Assembly: GCA_963675235.2 (NCBI GenBank) | Contig: CAXXFU010000017.1 | Coordinates: forward strand, 744,001-808,000 | DNA: 64,000 nucleotides | Origin: JAHJQZ01 sp963675235 | GTDB taxonomy: Bacteria; Pseudomonadota; Alphaproteobacteria; Rhizobiales; Devosiaceae | Direction: 5' to 3' | Shown: piece by piece, positions 1 through 9,312 of the stretch | How the letters are laid out: the number at the start of each line of letters is the position of its first letter | How positions within the stretch are numbered: the first letter of the stretch is position 1 | Made by a program: the position numbers and the translations under genes | The notes under the pieces: generated by a model | Database searches by the model: none | Told to the model about the DNA's origin: nothing | What the model saw: the letters and a program-made list of their open reading frames with translations, nothing else

Positions 1-1274
1 CGCTGTTCCTGCCTTTTCACGAGCTGGGGCTGATCGTTCTCGACGAAGAGCATGACGGCGCCTTCAAGCAGTCCGACGGTGTCAACTACCACGCCCGCGA
101 CATGGCCGTGGTGCGCGCCTCCCTTGCCGGCGCCAAGGCGATCCTCAGCTCGGCGACGCCTTCGGTCGAGAGCCGGCACAATGCCGATACCGGCAAATAT
201 GCCCATATCCGCCTCGAAGCCCGTTTCGCCGAGGCGAGCATGCCCGATGTCACCGCCCTCGATATGCGCGAGGACGGCCCGGACAAGGGTGAATGGATCG
301 CGCCACGCCTTGCCCGCGAGATCTTCTCGGCCCTCGACAAGGGCGAACAGGCGCTGCTGTTTCTCAACCGGCGCGGCTACGCACCGCTGACGCTGTGCCG
401 CTCGTGCGGGCACCAGTACCAGTGCCCGGACTGCACCTCCTGGCTTGTCGAACACAGGTTCCGTGGCGTCTTGATGTGCCACCATTGCGGCTTCGAGATG
501 CGCGTACCGAAAAGCTGCGGCCAGTGCGGTTCCGAGGACAGCCTGGTGCCAATCGGGCCGGGCATCGAGCGCGTCGCCGAGGAAGCGGCGAAGCGTTTTC
601 CCGAGGCGCGGCGCGTGATCCTTTCGTCCGACATGGGATCGAACGCCCAGTTGCGCGAGCGCTTTACCGAGATCGAGCGCGGTGAACACGACCTGATCAT
701 CGGCACGCAGCTTGTCGCAAAAGGCCACCATTTCGAAAAGCTCACCGTCGTCGGTGTGCTCGATGCCGATCTCGGGCTCAATCATGGCGACCCGCGCGCC
801 GCCGAAAAGACCTTCCAGCTCCTCACCCAGGTCACCGGGCGTGCCGGACGGGCGGCGCGGGCCGGGCGGGCGTTCCTGCAGACCTACCATCCGACCCATC
901 CAGCCATCGCCGCCATGGTCAAGGGCGACCGCGAGGCCTTCTATGCCCACGAGATGGCGGCGCGCGAACAGGGACAACTGCCCCCCTTTGGCCGGCTGGC
1001 GGCGCTGATCATTTCGGGCAACGACCATGACGAGACCTTCGGCTTCGCCAAGAGGATCCTTTCGGCGGCACCACTGGCCGAAGGCCTCAGACTGTTCGGG
1101 CCGGCCGACGCACCCGTCGCCATGGTCCGCGGCCGCCATCGCGTCAGGCTGCTGGCGCAAAGCCCGAAGGATTTCGACTTGTCCGCCTATGTCCGGTTCT
1201 GGCTGGCCCATGCCGAACGGGCAAAAGGCAATCTCCGAATCCAGGTCGACATCGACCCGCAAAGCTTCTACTGA
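1..1274 (+). CDS. priA: Primosomal protein N' (PriA helicase), 3' part
   Basis: This is the C-terminal part (about 423 residues) of the replication-restart helicase, which reloads the replisome at stalled forks. The reading frame is open from base 3 and the 5' half lies outside the window. The visible part begins just before the Walker B motif DEEH. It then carries four CxxC pairs (CRSCG, CPDC, CHHC, CGQC), which is the zinc-binding insertion typical of PriA, followed by the helicase motifs around GTQLVAKGHHF and the QVTGRAGRA segment. The family is usually about 730 residues. The atp operon follows 291 bases downstream, an arrangement I associate with Hyphomicrobiales. Identification is secure. 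Confidence 0.95.
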   Translation, partial: LFLPFHELGLIVLDEEHDGAFKQSDGVNYHARDMAVVRASLAGAKAILSSATPSVESRHNADTGKYAHIRLEARFAEASMPDVTALDMREDGPDKGEWIAPRLAREIFSALDKGEQALLFLNRRGYAPLTLCRSCGHQYQCPDCTSWLVEHRFRGVLMCHHCGFEMRVPKSCGQCGSEDSLVPIGPGIERVAEEAAKRFPEARRVILSSDMGSNAQLRERFTEIERGEHDLIIGTQLVAKGHHFEKLTVVGVLDADLGLNHGDPRAAEKTFQLLTQVTGRAGRAARAGRAFLQTYHPTHPAIAAMVKGDREAFYAHEMAAREQGQLPPFGRLAALIISGNDHDETFGFAKRILSAAPLAEGLRLFGPADAPVAMVRGRHRVRLLAQSPKDFDLSAYVRFWLAHAERAKGNLRIQVDIDPQSFY

Positions 1275-1355
1275 AAGGTGGCTAGCGTCCGGTTTCGTGG
1301 TGTTTTTTTGCCCCATGCGACAGCTTGTAACATTGCCACGAAAAATGTTGGGGCT

Positions 1356-1386
1356 GCCAGAAGTTTGCATAGGCATGCAAATGGCA
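1356..1386. promoter_or_regulatory. Perfect inverted repeat upstream of the atp operon
   Basis: TTTGCAT (1364-1370) and ATGCAAA (1375-1381) form perfect 7-base arms around a 4-base centre. The flanking TGCCA and TGGCA extend the symmetry with a small internal asymmetry. It lies about 180 bases before atpH, in a 291-base gap that otherwise shows no gene. It could be an operator or a hairpin in the 5' leader; the sequence does not say which. Confidence 0.4.
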
Positions 1387-1565
1387 CGAGAATCGCGTTT
1401 CTGGCGCTTGCAGCCGACATAGAGCCTGTGTTAGTGACGGCCCGATTTCGGGGCGGCCGAGATGGCCATTCCACCAGATTGGGCAAAGTCCGTGCCCGAC
1501 CCGACAACGTCACGTGAGAGGGCGGCGGGCCGAGTGGGACTTATCAGCATGCGGGGACCGCGAAC

Positions 1566-2125
1566 GTGAGCGCTGCGAATTCAGTCGTCATGCAGATCGC
1601 CCGACCTTACGCGTCGGCACTGTTCGAAGTGGCGAGCGAGGCCAAGGTGCTCGACGAGGTCGAGTCCGGACTGGACCAATTCGATGCTCTGATTGAGGAA
1701 AGCGCGGATTTCACCCGTTTCCTGCGCTCGCCGACCATCACCCACGAGCAGAAGATCCCGATCGTCGAGATGATCCTCGACAAGGCGGGTGCCCAGGAGC
1801 AGGTTGCCAAGTTCATCAAGACCGTGGCGCGCCACGGCCGGCTTTACGCCCTGCCCCAAATGATTTCCCTGTTCAAGCAGCTGTGCGCCGAAGGGCGCGG
1901 AGAAGCCACGGCCGAGGTCATCTCGGCGGCCCCGCTGTCCGATGCACAGAAAAAGTCGCTTGCCGACAAGCTCAAGGGCGAGGTCGGCAAGACCATGACG
2001 CTTCAAACCCGTGTTGATCCCGATCTGATTGGCGGCCTTGTCGTCAAGGTCGGCTCGCGGATGATCGATTCTTCTCTGAGAACCAAACTGTCGGCGATGA
2101 AAATCGCAATGAAAGAGGTCGGCTA

Positions 2126-2126
<1 letters not shown>
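1566..2126 (+). CDS. atpH: ATP synthase F1 subunit delta
   Basis: This 186-residue subunit is part of the stalk that joins the F1 head to the membrane F0 sector. The N-terminal segment QIARPYASALFEVA is the characteristic OSCP/delta opening, and the C-terminal DPDLIGGLVVKVGSRMIDSS is the conserved family end. Translation probably begins at the GTG at 1566; an internal ATG at 1590 would remove eight residues. It is the first gene of atpHAGDC. Its stop overlaps the atpA start by one base (TAATG), which suggests translational coupling. The length is normal for the family. Confidence 0.97.
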
Positions 2127-3655
<1,529 letters not shown>

Positions 3656-3690
3656 GCCCCAGGGACCTCTTTTAGCAACGGGATGGCGCA

Positions 3691-4557
3691 ATGCCCTCTT
3701 TGAAGGACCTCAAGAACCGGATCGCCTCGGTCAAATCGACCCAGAAGATCACCAAGGCCATGCAGATGGTGGCTGCGGCCAAGCTCAGGCGTGCCGAGGA
3801 ATCGGCTGCCGCGGCGCGACCCTATGCGGCCCGCATGTCGGAAGTTCTGTCCAATCTCGGCGCCGCCTTTGCCGGTCGCCAGGATGCGCCGAGGCTGCTG
3901 AGCGGATCCGGCAAGGACGACACGCATCTGCTGATCGTCGCCACCGCCGAGCGCGGCTTGTGCGGCGGCTTCAACTCCTCGATCGCCCGCAAGGCCCGCG
4001 ACCATGCCCACAAGCTGATGGCCGAGGGCAAGACGGTCAAGATCATCACCATCGGCAAGAAGGGCAACGACGTCCTGCGGCGCCTGTTCGCCGACAAGAT
4101 CGTCGACAAGATCTCGCTGAGGGAAGTCCGCAAGATCGGCTACGAGAATGCGCAGGGCATCGCCGAAAACATCATCGGCCGTTTCGAGGCCGGCGAGTTC
4201 GACGTGGCGACGCTGTTCTATTCCGAGTTCAAATCGGTGATCTCGCAGGTGCCGACGGCGCTGCAGCTCATCCCGGCGAAATTCGACGCCCCGGAAGAGC
4301 CGGTTGCCTATGAATACGAGCCGGAAGAGGCCGCGATCCTCAAGGATCTGCTGCCGCGCAACATCGCTGTTCAGATCTTCTCGGCACTGCTCGAAAACGG
4401 CGCCGGCGAGATGGGCGCCAAGATGACGGCCATGGACAGCGCCACGCGCAATGCCGGTGACATGATCGACGGGCTGACGCTGAGCTACAACCGCCAGCGC
4501 CAGGCGCAGATCACCAAGGAACTGATCGAAATCATTTCGGGCGCCGAAGCCCTGTAG
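3691..4557 (+). CDS. atpG: ATP synthase F1 subunit gamma
   Basis: This 288-residue rotor shaft converts rotation of the F0 ring into conformational change in the catalytic sites. The N-terminal MPSLKDLKNRIASVKSTQKI and the C-terminal NRQRQAQITKELIEIISGAEA are the paired coiled-coil ends that define the family. The central GLCGGFN segment is also typical. It is the third gene of the operon. A 93-base gap rich in palindromes separates it from atpD. Confidence 0.98.
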   Translation: MPSLKDLKNRIASVKSTQKITKAMQMVAAAKLRRAEESAAAARPYAARMSEVLSNLGAAFAGRQDAPRLLSGSGKDDTHLLIVATAERGLCGGFNSSIARKARDHAHKLMAEGKTVKIITIGKKGNDVLRRLFADKIVDKISLREVRKIGYENAQGIAENIIGRFEAGEFDVATLFYSEFKSVISQVPTALQLIPAKFDAPEEPVAYEYEPEEAAILKDLLPRNIAVQIFSALLENGAGEMGAKMTAMDSATRNAGDMIDGLTLSYNRQRQAQITKELIEIISGAEAL

Positions 4558-4582
4558 GCTCGCGCACCTTTTTGAACCAAAC

Positions 4583-4625
4583 GCCGGCGGGACCGGCATC
4601 AGACATGTCTGAGCGCCCCGGGCGC
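4583..4625 (+). promoter_or_regulatory. Cluster of three palindromes between atpG and atpD
   Basis: Three short symmetric elements sit side by side: GCCGG/CCGGC (4583-4597), the perfect 12-base palindrome CAGACATGTCTG (4600-4611), and GCGCCC-C-GGGCGC (4613-4625). They lie in the untranslated gap just before the atpD start at 4651. They would fold in the mRNA. A role in RNA processing or stability, or in setting beta-subunit output, is inference. Confidence 0.4.
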
Positions 4626-4650
4626 ATCGGAACGGACGAAGGGAAGCAAA

Positions 4651-6093
4651 ATGGCAACGAAGAAACCCGCTGGTCGCGTCGCACAGGTTATCGGCGCTGT
4701 CGTGGACGTCGAGTTCGACGATCATCTTCCGGCGATTCTGAACGCGATCGAGACCGACAACAACGGTCACAGGCTGGTGCTCGAAGTTGCCCAGCACCTC
4801 GGCGACAATCTGGTGCGCACCATCGCCATGGACACCACCGAAGGTCTGGTGCGCGGTCAGGAAGTGATCGACACCAAGGAGCCGATCTCGGTTCCGGTCG
4901 GCGACGAGACGCTCGGACGCATCATGAACGTCATCGGCGAGCCTGTCGACGAAGCCGGCCCGGTCAAAACCAAGTCCAGGCGCGCCATTCACCAGGATGC
5001 CCCGGACTTCGTCGACCAGAGCCCGGAAGCGCAGATCCTTGTCACCGGCATCAAGGTCGTCGACCTTCTCGCTCCCTACGCCCGTGGCGGCAAGATCGGA
5101 CTGTTTGGCGGCGCCGGCGTCGGCAAGACGGTGCTCATCCAGGAGTTGATCAACAACGTCGCCAAGGCCCATGGCGGTTTCTCGGTGTTCGCCGGCGTTG
5201 GCGAGCGCACCCGCGAGGGCAACGACCTGTATCATGAAATGATCGAGTCCGGCGTCAACAAGGATCCCAAGGAGCACGGCGGTTCGACCGAAGGCTCCAA
5301 GTGCGCCCTTGTGTTCGGCCAGATGAACGAGCCGCCTGGCGCCCGTGCCCGCGTGGCGCTTTCCGGTCTGACCGTCGCCGAGCACTTCCGCGATCAGGGT
5401 CAGAACGTGCTGTTCTTCATCGACAACATCTTCCGGTTCACCCAGGCCGGTTCGGAAATGTCGGCGCTTCTGGGCCGCATTCCTTCGGCCGTGGGCTATC
5501 AGCCGACCCTGGCCACCGACATGGGCCAGATGCAGGAGCGCATCACCACCACCAACAAGGGGTCGATCACCTCGGTGCAGGCCATCTACGTGCCGGCCGA
5601 CGACCTCACCGACCCGGCGCCCGCGACCTCGTTCGCCCACCTCGACGCCCAGACGGTGCTTTCCCGCGCCATCTCGGAAAAGGGCATCTATCCGGCCGTC
5701 GATCCGCTTGATTCGACCTCGCGCCTGCTCGACCCGTCGGTCGTCGGCGAAGAGCACTACGCCGTCGCCCGCGAGGTCCAGGAGATCCTGCAGCGCTACA
5801 AGTCCTTGCAGGACATCATCGCCATTCTCGGCATGGACGAGCTTTCCGAAGAGGACAAGCTGGTCGTGGCCCGCGCCCGCAAGATCGAACGCTTCATGAG
5901 CCAGCCGTTCTTCGTCGCCGAAGTGTTCACCGGTTCGCCGGGCATCTTCGTCGAGCTCGAAGACACGATCCGCGGCTTCAAGGGCCTGTGCGCCGGCGAC
6001 TACGACCACCTGCCTGAAGCGGCCTTCTACATGGTCGGAACCATCGACGATGCGGTGGCCAAGGCCCAGAAGCTGGCGGCGGAAGCGGCGTAA
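4651..6093 (+). CDS. atpD: ATP synthase F1 subunit beta
   Basis: This 480-residue subunit carries the three catalytic sites of F1. The P-loop GGAGVGKT near residue 155 and the VFAGVGERTREGNDLYHEM segment with its catalytic glutamate identify it. The later SALLGRIPSAVGYQPTLATD is also invariant in the family. The length is normal. It is the fourth gene of atpHAGDC. It is flanked on both sides by untranslated gaps of 93 and 114 bases that contain hairpins, unlike the tight atpH-atpA junction. Confidence 0.98.
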   Translation: MATKKPAGRVAQVIGAVVDVEFDDHLPAILNAIETDNNGHRLVLEVAQHLGDNLVRTIAMDTTEGLVRGQEVIDTKEPISVPVGDETLGRIMNVIGEPVDEAGPVKTKSRRAIHQDAPDFVDQSPEAQILVTGIKVVDLLAPYARGGKIGLFGGAGVGKTVLIQELINNVAKAHGGFSVFAGVGERTREGNDLYHEMIESGVNKDPKEHGGSTEGSKCALVFGQMNEPPGARARVALSGLTVAEHFRDQGQNVLFFIDNIFRFTQAGSEMSALLGRIPSAVGYQPTLATDMGQMQERITTTNKGSITSVQAIYVPADDLTDPAPATSFAHLDAQTVLSRAISEKGIYPAVDPLDSTSRLLDPSVVGEEHYAVAREVQEILQRYKSLQDIIAILGMDELSEEDKLVVARARKIERFMSQPFFVAEVFTGSPGIFVELEDTIRGFKGLCAGDYDHLPEAAFYMVGTIDDAVAKAQKLAAEAA

Positions 6094-6150
6094 GCCGAGC
6101 GAACGAGCCAAGAGCGAAATAGCGAGCAAGGAGGGCGAACAGGACGAGCG

Positions 6151-6186
6151 TTGCGGAAAGTGCCAGGCACTTGTCGCTCCTCGCAA
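6151..6186 (+). promoter_or_regulatory. Hairpin between atpD and atpC
   Basis: AAGTGCC (6158-6164) and GGCACTT (6166-6172) are perfect arms around a single base. An outer stem, TTGCGGA with TCCTCGCAA, extends it. It follows a purine-rich stretch that repeats GAGCGA/GCGAGC words and ends 21 bases before the atpC start. There is no T-tract, so it is not a terminator. It may be an mRNA processing or stability structure. Confidence 0.4.
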
Positions 6187-6207
6187 ATCTCTGTTCGCTG
6201 AAACCAT

Positions 6208-6633
6208 ATGGCTGACGGCATCAAGATTGAAATCGTTGCGCCCGAACGGCTGCTTGTCTCGGCCGAGGCGAGTTCGGTGACCGTACCGGGCGCCGAGGGC
6301 TATTTCACCGTTCTCGGGGACCACGCCCCGGTGATCACCTCGCTCAAGCCGGGCTTCATCACCGTCAACTCCGATGGCAGCTCCGAAATCTACTACGTGC
6401 GCGGCGGTTTCGCCGAGATCAGCGCCAAGGGCCTGACCATCCTGGCCGAGCAGGCGTTGCCGATGGGCGAGTTCGACCGCTCCCATGTCGATGAAGCACT
6501 CGAATCGGCGCGCGCCGCGGTCGAGGCCGCGACCAGCGACGAGCACAAGTCCGAAGCCGAGCAAATGGTGATGAGTCTCGAGAACTTCATCAACGAGATG
6601 ACCTCACACAATTCGGCTGCCGCCAACCACTAG
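6208..6633 (+). CDS. atpC: ATP synthase F1 subunit epsilon
   Basis: This 141-residue subunit binds gamma and can inhibit ATP hydrolysis. The N-terminal beta-sandwich is visible as IKIEIVAPERLLVSAEA followed by VTVPGAEGYFTVLGDHAP, the signature of the family. The C-terminal part is helical and acidic. It is the last gene of the operon and a hairpin terminator follows 70 bases later. No strong Shine-Dalgarno sequence is seen immediately before the ATG, so expression may depend on the upstream structured leader. Confidence 0.96.
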   Translation: MADGIKIEIVAPERLLVSAEASSVTVPGAEGYFTVLGDHAPVITSLKPGFITVNSDGSSEIYYVRGGFAEISAKGLTILAEQALPMGEFDRSHVDEALESARAAVEAATSDEHKSEAEQMVMSLENFINEMTSHNSAAANH

Positions 6634-6703
6634 AGCCTTTCCGGCAGGCGTGGTTCCCCCGTCCCCGGACAGTGGCGGTACTTCCGTTTCGATACAGTCA
6701 AGG

Positions 6704-6726
6704 CGGCGACCTCACGGTCGCCGTTT
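6704..6726 (+). terminator. Intrinsic terminator of the atp operon
   Basis: CGGCGACC (6704-6711) pairs perfectly with GGTCGCCG (6716-6723) around a TCAC loop and is followed by TTT. It lies 70 bases after the atpC stop and before the next promoter region. Confidence 0.7.
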
Positions 6727-6870
6727 GCTCATGGCCCGCCCGCCGGCACAGCGAAGCACCGGTCCGCGAATATGCCGCACACTATGGAAGCCGCCCGGGT
6801 AGCCAAGCCTTCTGCCGCGTCCTACAAGCCTGCGACCCAATGCCCTCGCCGTAAGGCTGCAAGTCTGTTA

Positions 6871-6890
6871 TATTCATATATGCGTATGTT
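6871..6890 (+). promoter_or_regulatory. AT-rich dyad before the ArsR-type gene
   Basis: A short AT-rich stretch containing the palindrome CATATATG sits 15-35 bases before the start codon at 6905, in an otherwise GC-rich sequence. ArsR repressors usually bind such AT-rich dyads in their own promoters, so autoregulation is likely. The precise operator is not resolved by eye. Confidence 0.4.
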
Positions 6891-6904
6891 AGAGAGGTGT
6901 TGAT

Positions 6905-7198
6905 ATGGAGGTTCTCGACCTCGCAGATCGTGCCGGTGACGCCGCCGAGCTGCTTGCAGCCATGGCACACCGCAAGCGGCTGATGATCCTGTGCTACCTG
7001 CTCAACGAAGAGTTGAGCGTCAATTCGCTCGCCGAAAAGCTCGACATCGCCCAACCGACCCTGTCGCAGCATCTGGCCAAATTGCGCGACCTGAAACTGG
7101 TGACACCACGCCGCGACGGCAATCTGGTTTACTATCGCCTGGCCTCGGACGAAGTTGAGAAGGTGCTGAACGCACTGCACTCCGCCTATTGCATCTAG
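6905..7198 (+). CDS. ArsR-family repressor with SqrR/BigR-type cysteine pair
   Basis: This 97-residue winged-helix regulator has the recognition segment AQPTLSQHLAKLRDLKLV (about residues 49-66) and the wing RRDGNLVYYRLA. Metal-site CxC motifs are absent. Instead there are exactly two cysteines, Cys30 in LMILCYLL and Cys96 in SAYCI, 66 residues apart. That spacing equals the one in the persulfide sensors SqrR, BigR and YgaV, where the two cysteines form a polysulfide bridge. No sulfide-oxidation gene lies next to it, so it may act at a distance. A Shine-Dalgarno-like GAGGTG precedes the ATG. Sensor type is inferred from the cysteine geometry. Confidence 0.8.
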   Translation: MEVLDLADRAGDAAELLAAMAHRKRLMILCYLLNEELSVNSLAEKLDIAQPTLSQHLAKLRDLKLVTPRRDGNLVYYRLASDEVEKVLNALHSAYCI

Positions 7199-7333
7199 GG
7201 TCTTCCCGACTCCAGACATCCACGTATACACAAAACTCTTGGGTTTTTCTGGCGAACGTGTCAGTCCTAAGAGCTTCCAGAAGCTATTTTCAAGTTCCGG
7301 CCCGGATCCCGGGTCAGGCACGGATGTCACTGA

Positions 7334-8536
7334 ATGCGTCAAGCGAGCAATCCCGAGTCGCGGCGGGTGCGTAGATCGGCCTCTCAGCACGCTGCCATGC
7401 GTCGCGCCAACGAAAAGACAATTCTCAGACAGTTGCGGCACGAGCCGGATCTGCCCGGCACGCTGATCGCGCGCAAGACCGGGCTGGCGCCACAGACCGT
7501 ATCGGTGCTGTTGCGCAATCTCGAATCGGAAGGGTTGATTGCCCGCTCGCGTGTGCTGCGCGGCAAACGCGGGCAGCCGGCGGTGCCGTTTCATCTCAAG
7601 GGTGACGCCGCCCATGCCATCGGCATCGAGATCGGCTGGCAGCAGATCAATTTTGTCCTGATCGATTTGGCCGGCAACATCACCCATGGCAGGCGGATCT
7701 CCTATCCCCACCCCAGCCCCGACCATCTCGTGGACGATCTGGTCGCCGGCATCGAGGAGCTGATGGGACAGATCACCGTGCCCAAAACGCAAATGCTCGG
7801 CATCAGCCTCACCCAGCCGTCAGGCCTTGCCGAGCGTGCCTGGGTGCTCGGCGCGAGCAAGGACGAATGCCAGCGCCTGATGCAGCTCGATCTGACTGGT
7901 GAACTGTTTGCGCGGACCGGGATTGCGGTCCATGTCCACAATGACGCGACCTCGGCTCTGTGGAGCGAGAAGGCCTTCGGACGCCTGCCGAAAAACGCCG
8001 ATTGCGCCTATGTCTTTCTGTCCTGCTTCATCGGCAGCTCGCTGCATGTCAATGGCCAGATCCTGGTCGGCAAGGGCGCCGGCGCCGCGCGCATCGGCGC
8101 CGTCATGACGGCGCGGCCCGACGGCGTGGTGCAGCCGCTGCACTTCACGACCTCGCTCTGGGCCCTGGCCGGGTTCCTCGGCGAGCGCGGATTTCGCGTC
8201 AAGGCGCATGAGATCGATAGCTGGGACTGGGAGGAAATCGAACCGGAATTCGCCGAATGGCTGGACGAGGCGGCCGATCTGTTTGCGCTGACCTTCGCCA
8301 ATACCGCCGCCATTGTCGGCGTCTCAATGGTTTTCCTGGACTCGGTCCTGCCCCGGCCGATCCTTGGCCGCCTGATCAATGCGGTGCAGGCGCGCATCGA
8401 CACCCTGCCAATCGAGATCTTCGATCCGCCGATCGTCATGATGGGCACCAATGGCGCCGCCGCGCCGGCAATCGGCGCCGCCTACCGTCTGTTCCACGAG
8501 CGTTTCTTCTCCGCCGGGGACGGCTTCAGCCAGTAA
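7334..8536 (+). CDS. ROK-family transcriptional regulator (NagC/XylR type)
   Basis: This 400-residue protein has an N-terminal winged helix (about residues 20-80, with RKTGLAPQTVSVLLRNLESEGLI) joined to a ROK sugar-kinase-like domain (AIGIEIGWQQINFVLIDLAGN onwards). In this family the kinase fold usually serves as a sugar sensor. The zinc-binding CxCGxxGC motif typical of ROK proteins is not visible, so its regulation may differ. An internal ATG at 7397 is a possible alternative start, and no strong ribosome site favours either. mgsA begins 16 bases after the stop, so the two may be co-transcribed. The ligand is unknown. Confidence 0.85.
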   Translation: MRQASNPESRRVRRSASQHAAMRRANEKTILRQLRHEPDLPGTLIARKTGLAPQTVSVLLRNLESEGLIARSRVLRGKRGQPAVPFHLKGDAAHAIGIEIGWQQINFVLIDLAGNITHGRRISYPHPSPDHLVDDLVAGIEELMGQITVPKTQMLGISLTQPSGLAERAWVLGASKDECQRLMQLDLTGELFARTGIAVHVHNDATSALWSEKAFGRLPKNADCAYVFLSCFIGSSLHVNGQILVGKGAGAARIGAVMTARPDGVVQPLHFTTSLWALAGFLGERGFRVKAHEIDSWDWEEIEPEFAEWLDEAADLFALTFANTAAIVGVSMVFLDSVLPRPILGRLINAVQARIDTLPIEIFDPPIVMMGTNGAAAPAIGAAYRLFHERFFSAGDGFSQ

Positions 8537-8552
8537 TCGAAAGACTCCGTTC

Positions 8553-8918
8553 ATGACCAAGACCATCGGGCTGGTGGCCCATGACCAGAAAAAGCCCGAT
8601 CTCGCCGACTGGGCGGTCCATCACCAGAAGACCCTCGGCCAGAACACCCTGTTCGCCACCGGGACCACTGGCGGCGTTATCAAGACCGCGACCGGCCTCG
8701 ACATCAACCTGCTCAAGTCCGGGCCTTGGGGCGGTGACGCCCAGCTCGGCGCCATGATCGCCGAAGAACGGCTCGATCTGCTGATCTTCTTCATCGATCC
8801 GCTGTCGGCCCTGCCGCACGATGTCGATGTCAAGGCGCTGATCCGCCTGGCGACGCTCTACAATGTGCCCTTCGCCTGCAATCGGGCCACCGCCACCGCC
8901 GTGCTCAAGGCGCTATAG
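8553..8918 (+). CDS. mgsA: Methylglyoxal synthase
   Basis: This 121-residue enzyme converts dihydroxyacetone phosphate to methylglyoxal and phosphate, a bypass of lower glycolysis. The family pattern is clear: LVAHDQKKPDL at the N-terminus, FATGTTG, SGPWGGDAQLGAMIAEE, FFIDPLSALPHDVDVKAL with the catalytic aspartates and histidine, and PFACNRATA near the end. The ATG at 8553 gives the expected N-terminus. It is slightly shorter than the E. coli enzyme. It follows a ROK regulator, which suggests sugar-dependent control. A glyoxalase II gene lies about 33 kb away (gloB) and could help detoxify the product. Confidence 0.93.
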   Translation: MTKTIGLVAHDQKKPDLADWAVHHQKTLGQNTLFATGTTGGVIKTATGLDINLLKSGPWGGDAQLGAMIAEERLDLLIFFIDPLSALPHDVDVKALIRLATLYNVPFACNRATATAVLKAL

Positions 8919-9312
8919 GCGGCGCTCCGGTCCCTGCGCGGCAATTATTCTTGACCGCGACGGTTAGTCGCCATGGCGCGAAGCGACTGAAAACCGGCAC
9001 GAATCGGCACGCTTTTGCAGCAAACATGGCCCAAATGCTTGCGAAATGGGCTATTTGCAGCTATTGCCTTCGCCGCGAACACTGACCTTTCGGTCACGCC
9101 GCAGCTTGGGGATCGCGTGTTGTTTGGAACGCATGATTGACCCCAAAGCAGCGCTGTGCCCAGAGTGCGGGATTGAACGCGACGTGAGCGGGATCGGCAG
9201 GGTCGTCGGTTTCGCCGGATTGTTGTGTGACAAAACAACAAGCCTGGCATGCGCCGGAACGATACGGAACGGCGCGTGACCAAGGTGCAAAGACGACCGG
9301 GGCTGGGTACAC
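8919..9312. other. Intergenic region between mgsA and the liv cluster
   Basis: No credible gene is seen in this 394-base stretch. It probably holds the liv promoter. The clearest structure is an inverted repeat, TTGTTGT (9220-9226) and ACAACAA (9235-9241), with perfect 7-base arms and an 8-base spacer, 72 bases before livG. It could be an operator. No terminator with a T-tract follows mgsA. Confidence 0.4.

Noticed and set aside
8919..9312. A short cysteine-bearing frame (with CPEC) in the mgsA-livG gap
   Set aside because: No ribosome site, no conserved structure and only one CxxC; it is best read as non-coding.
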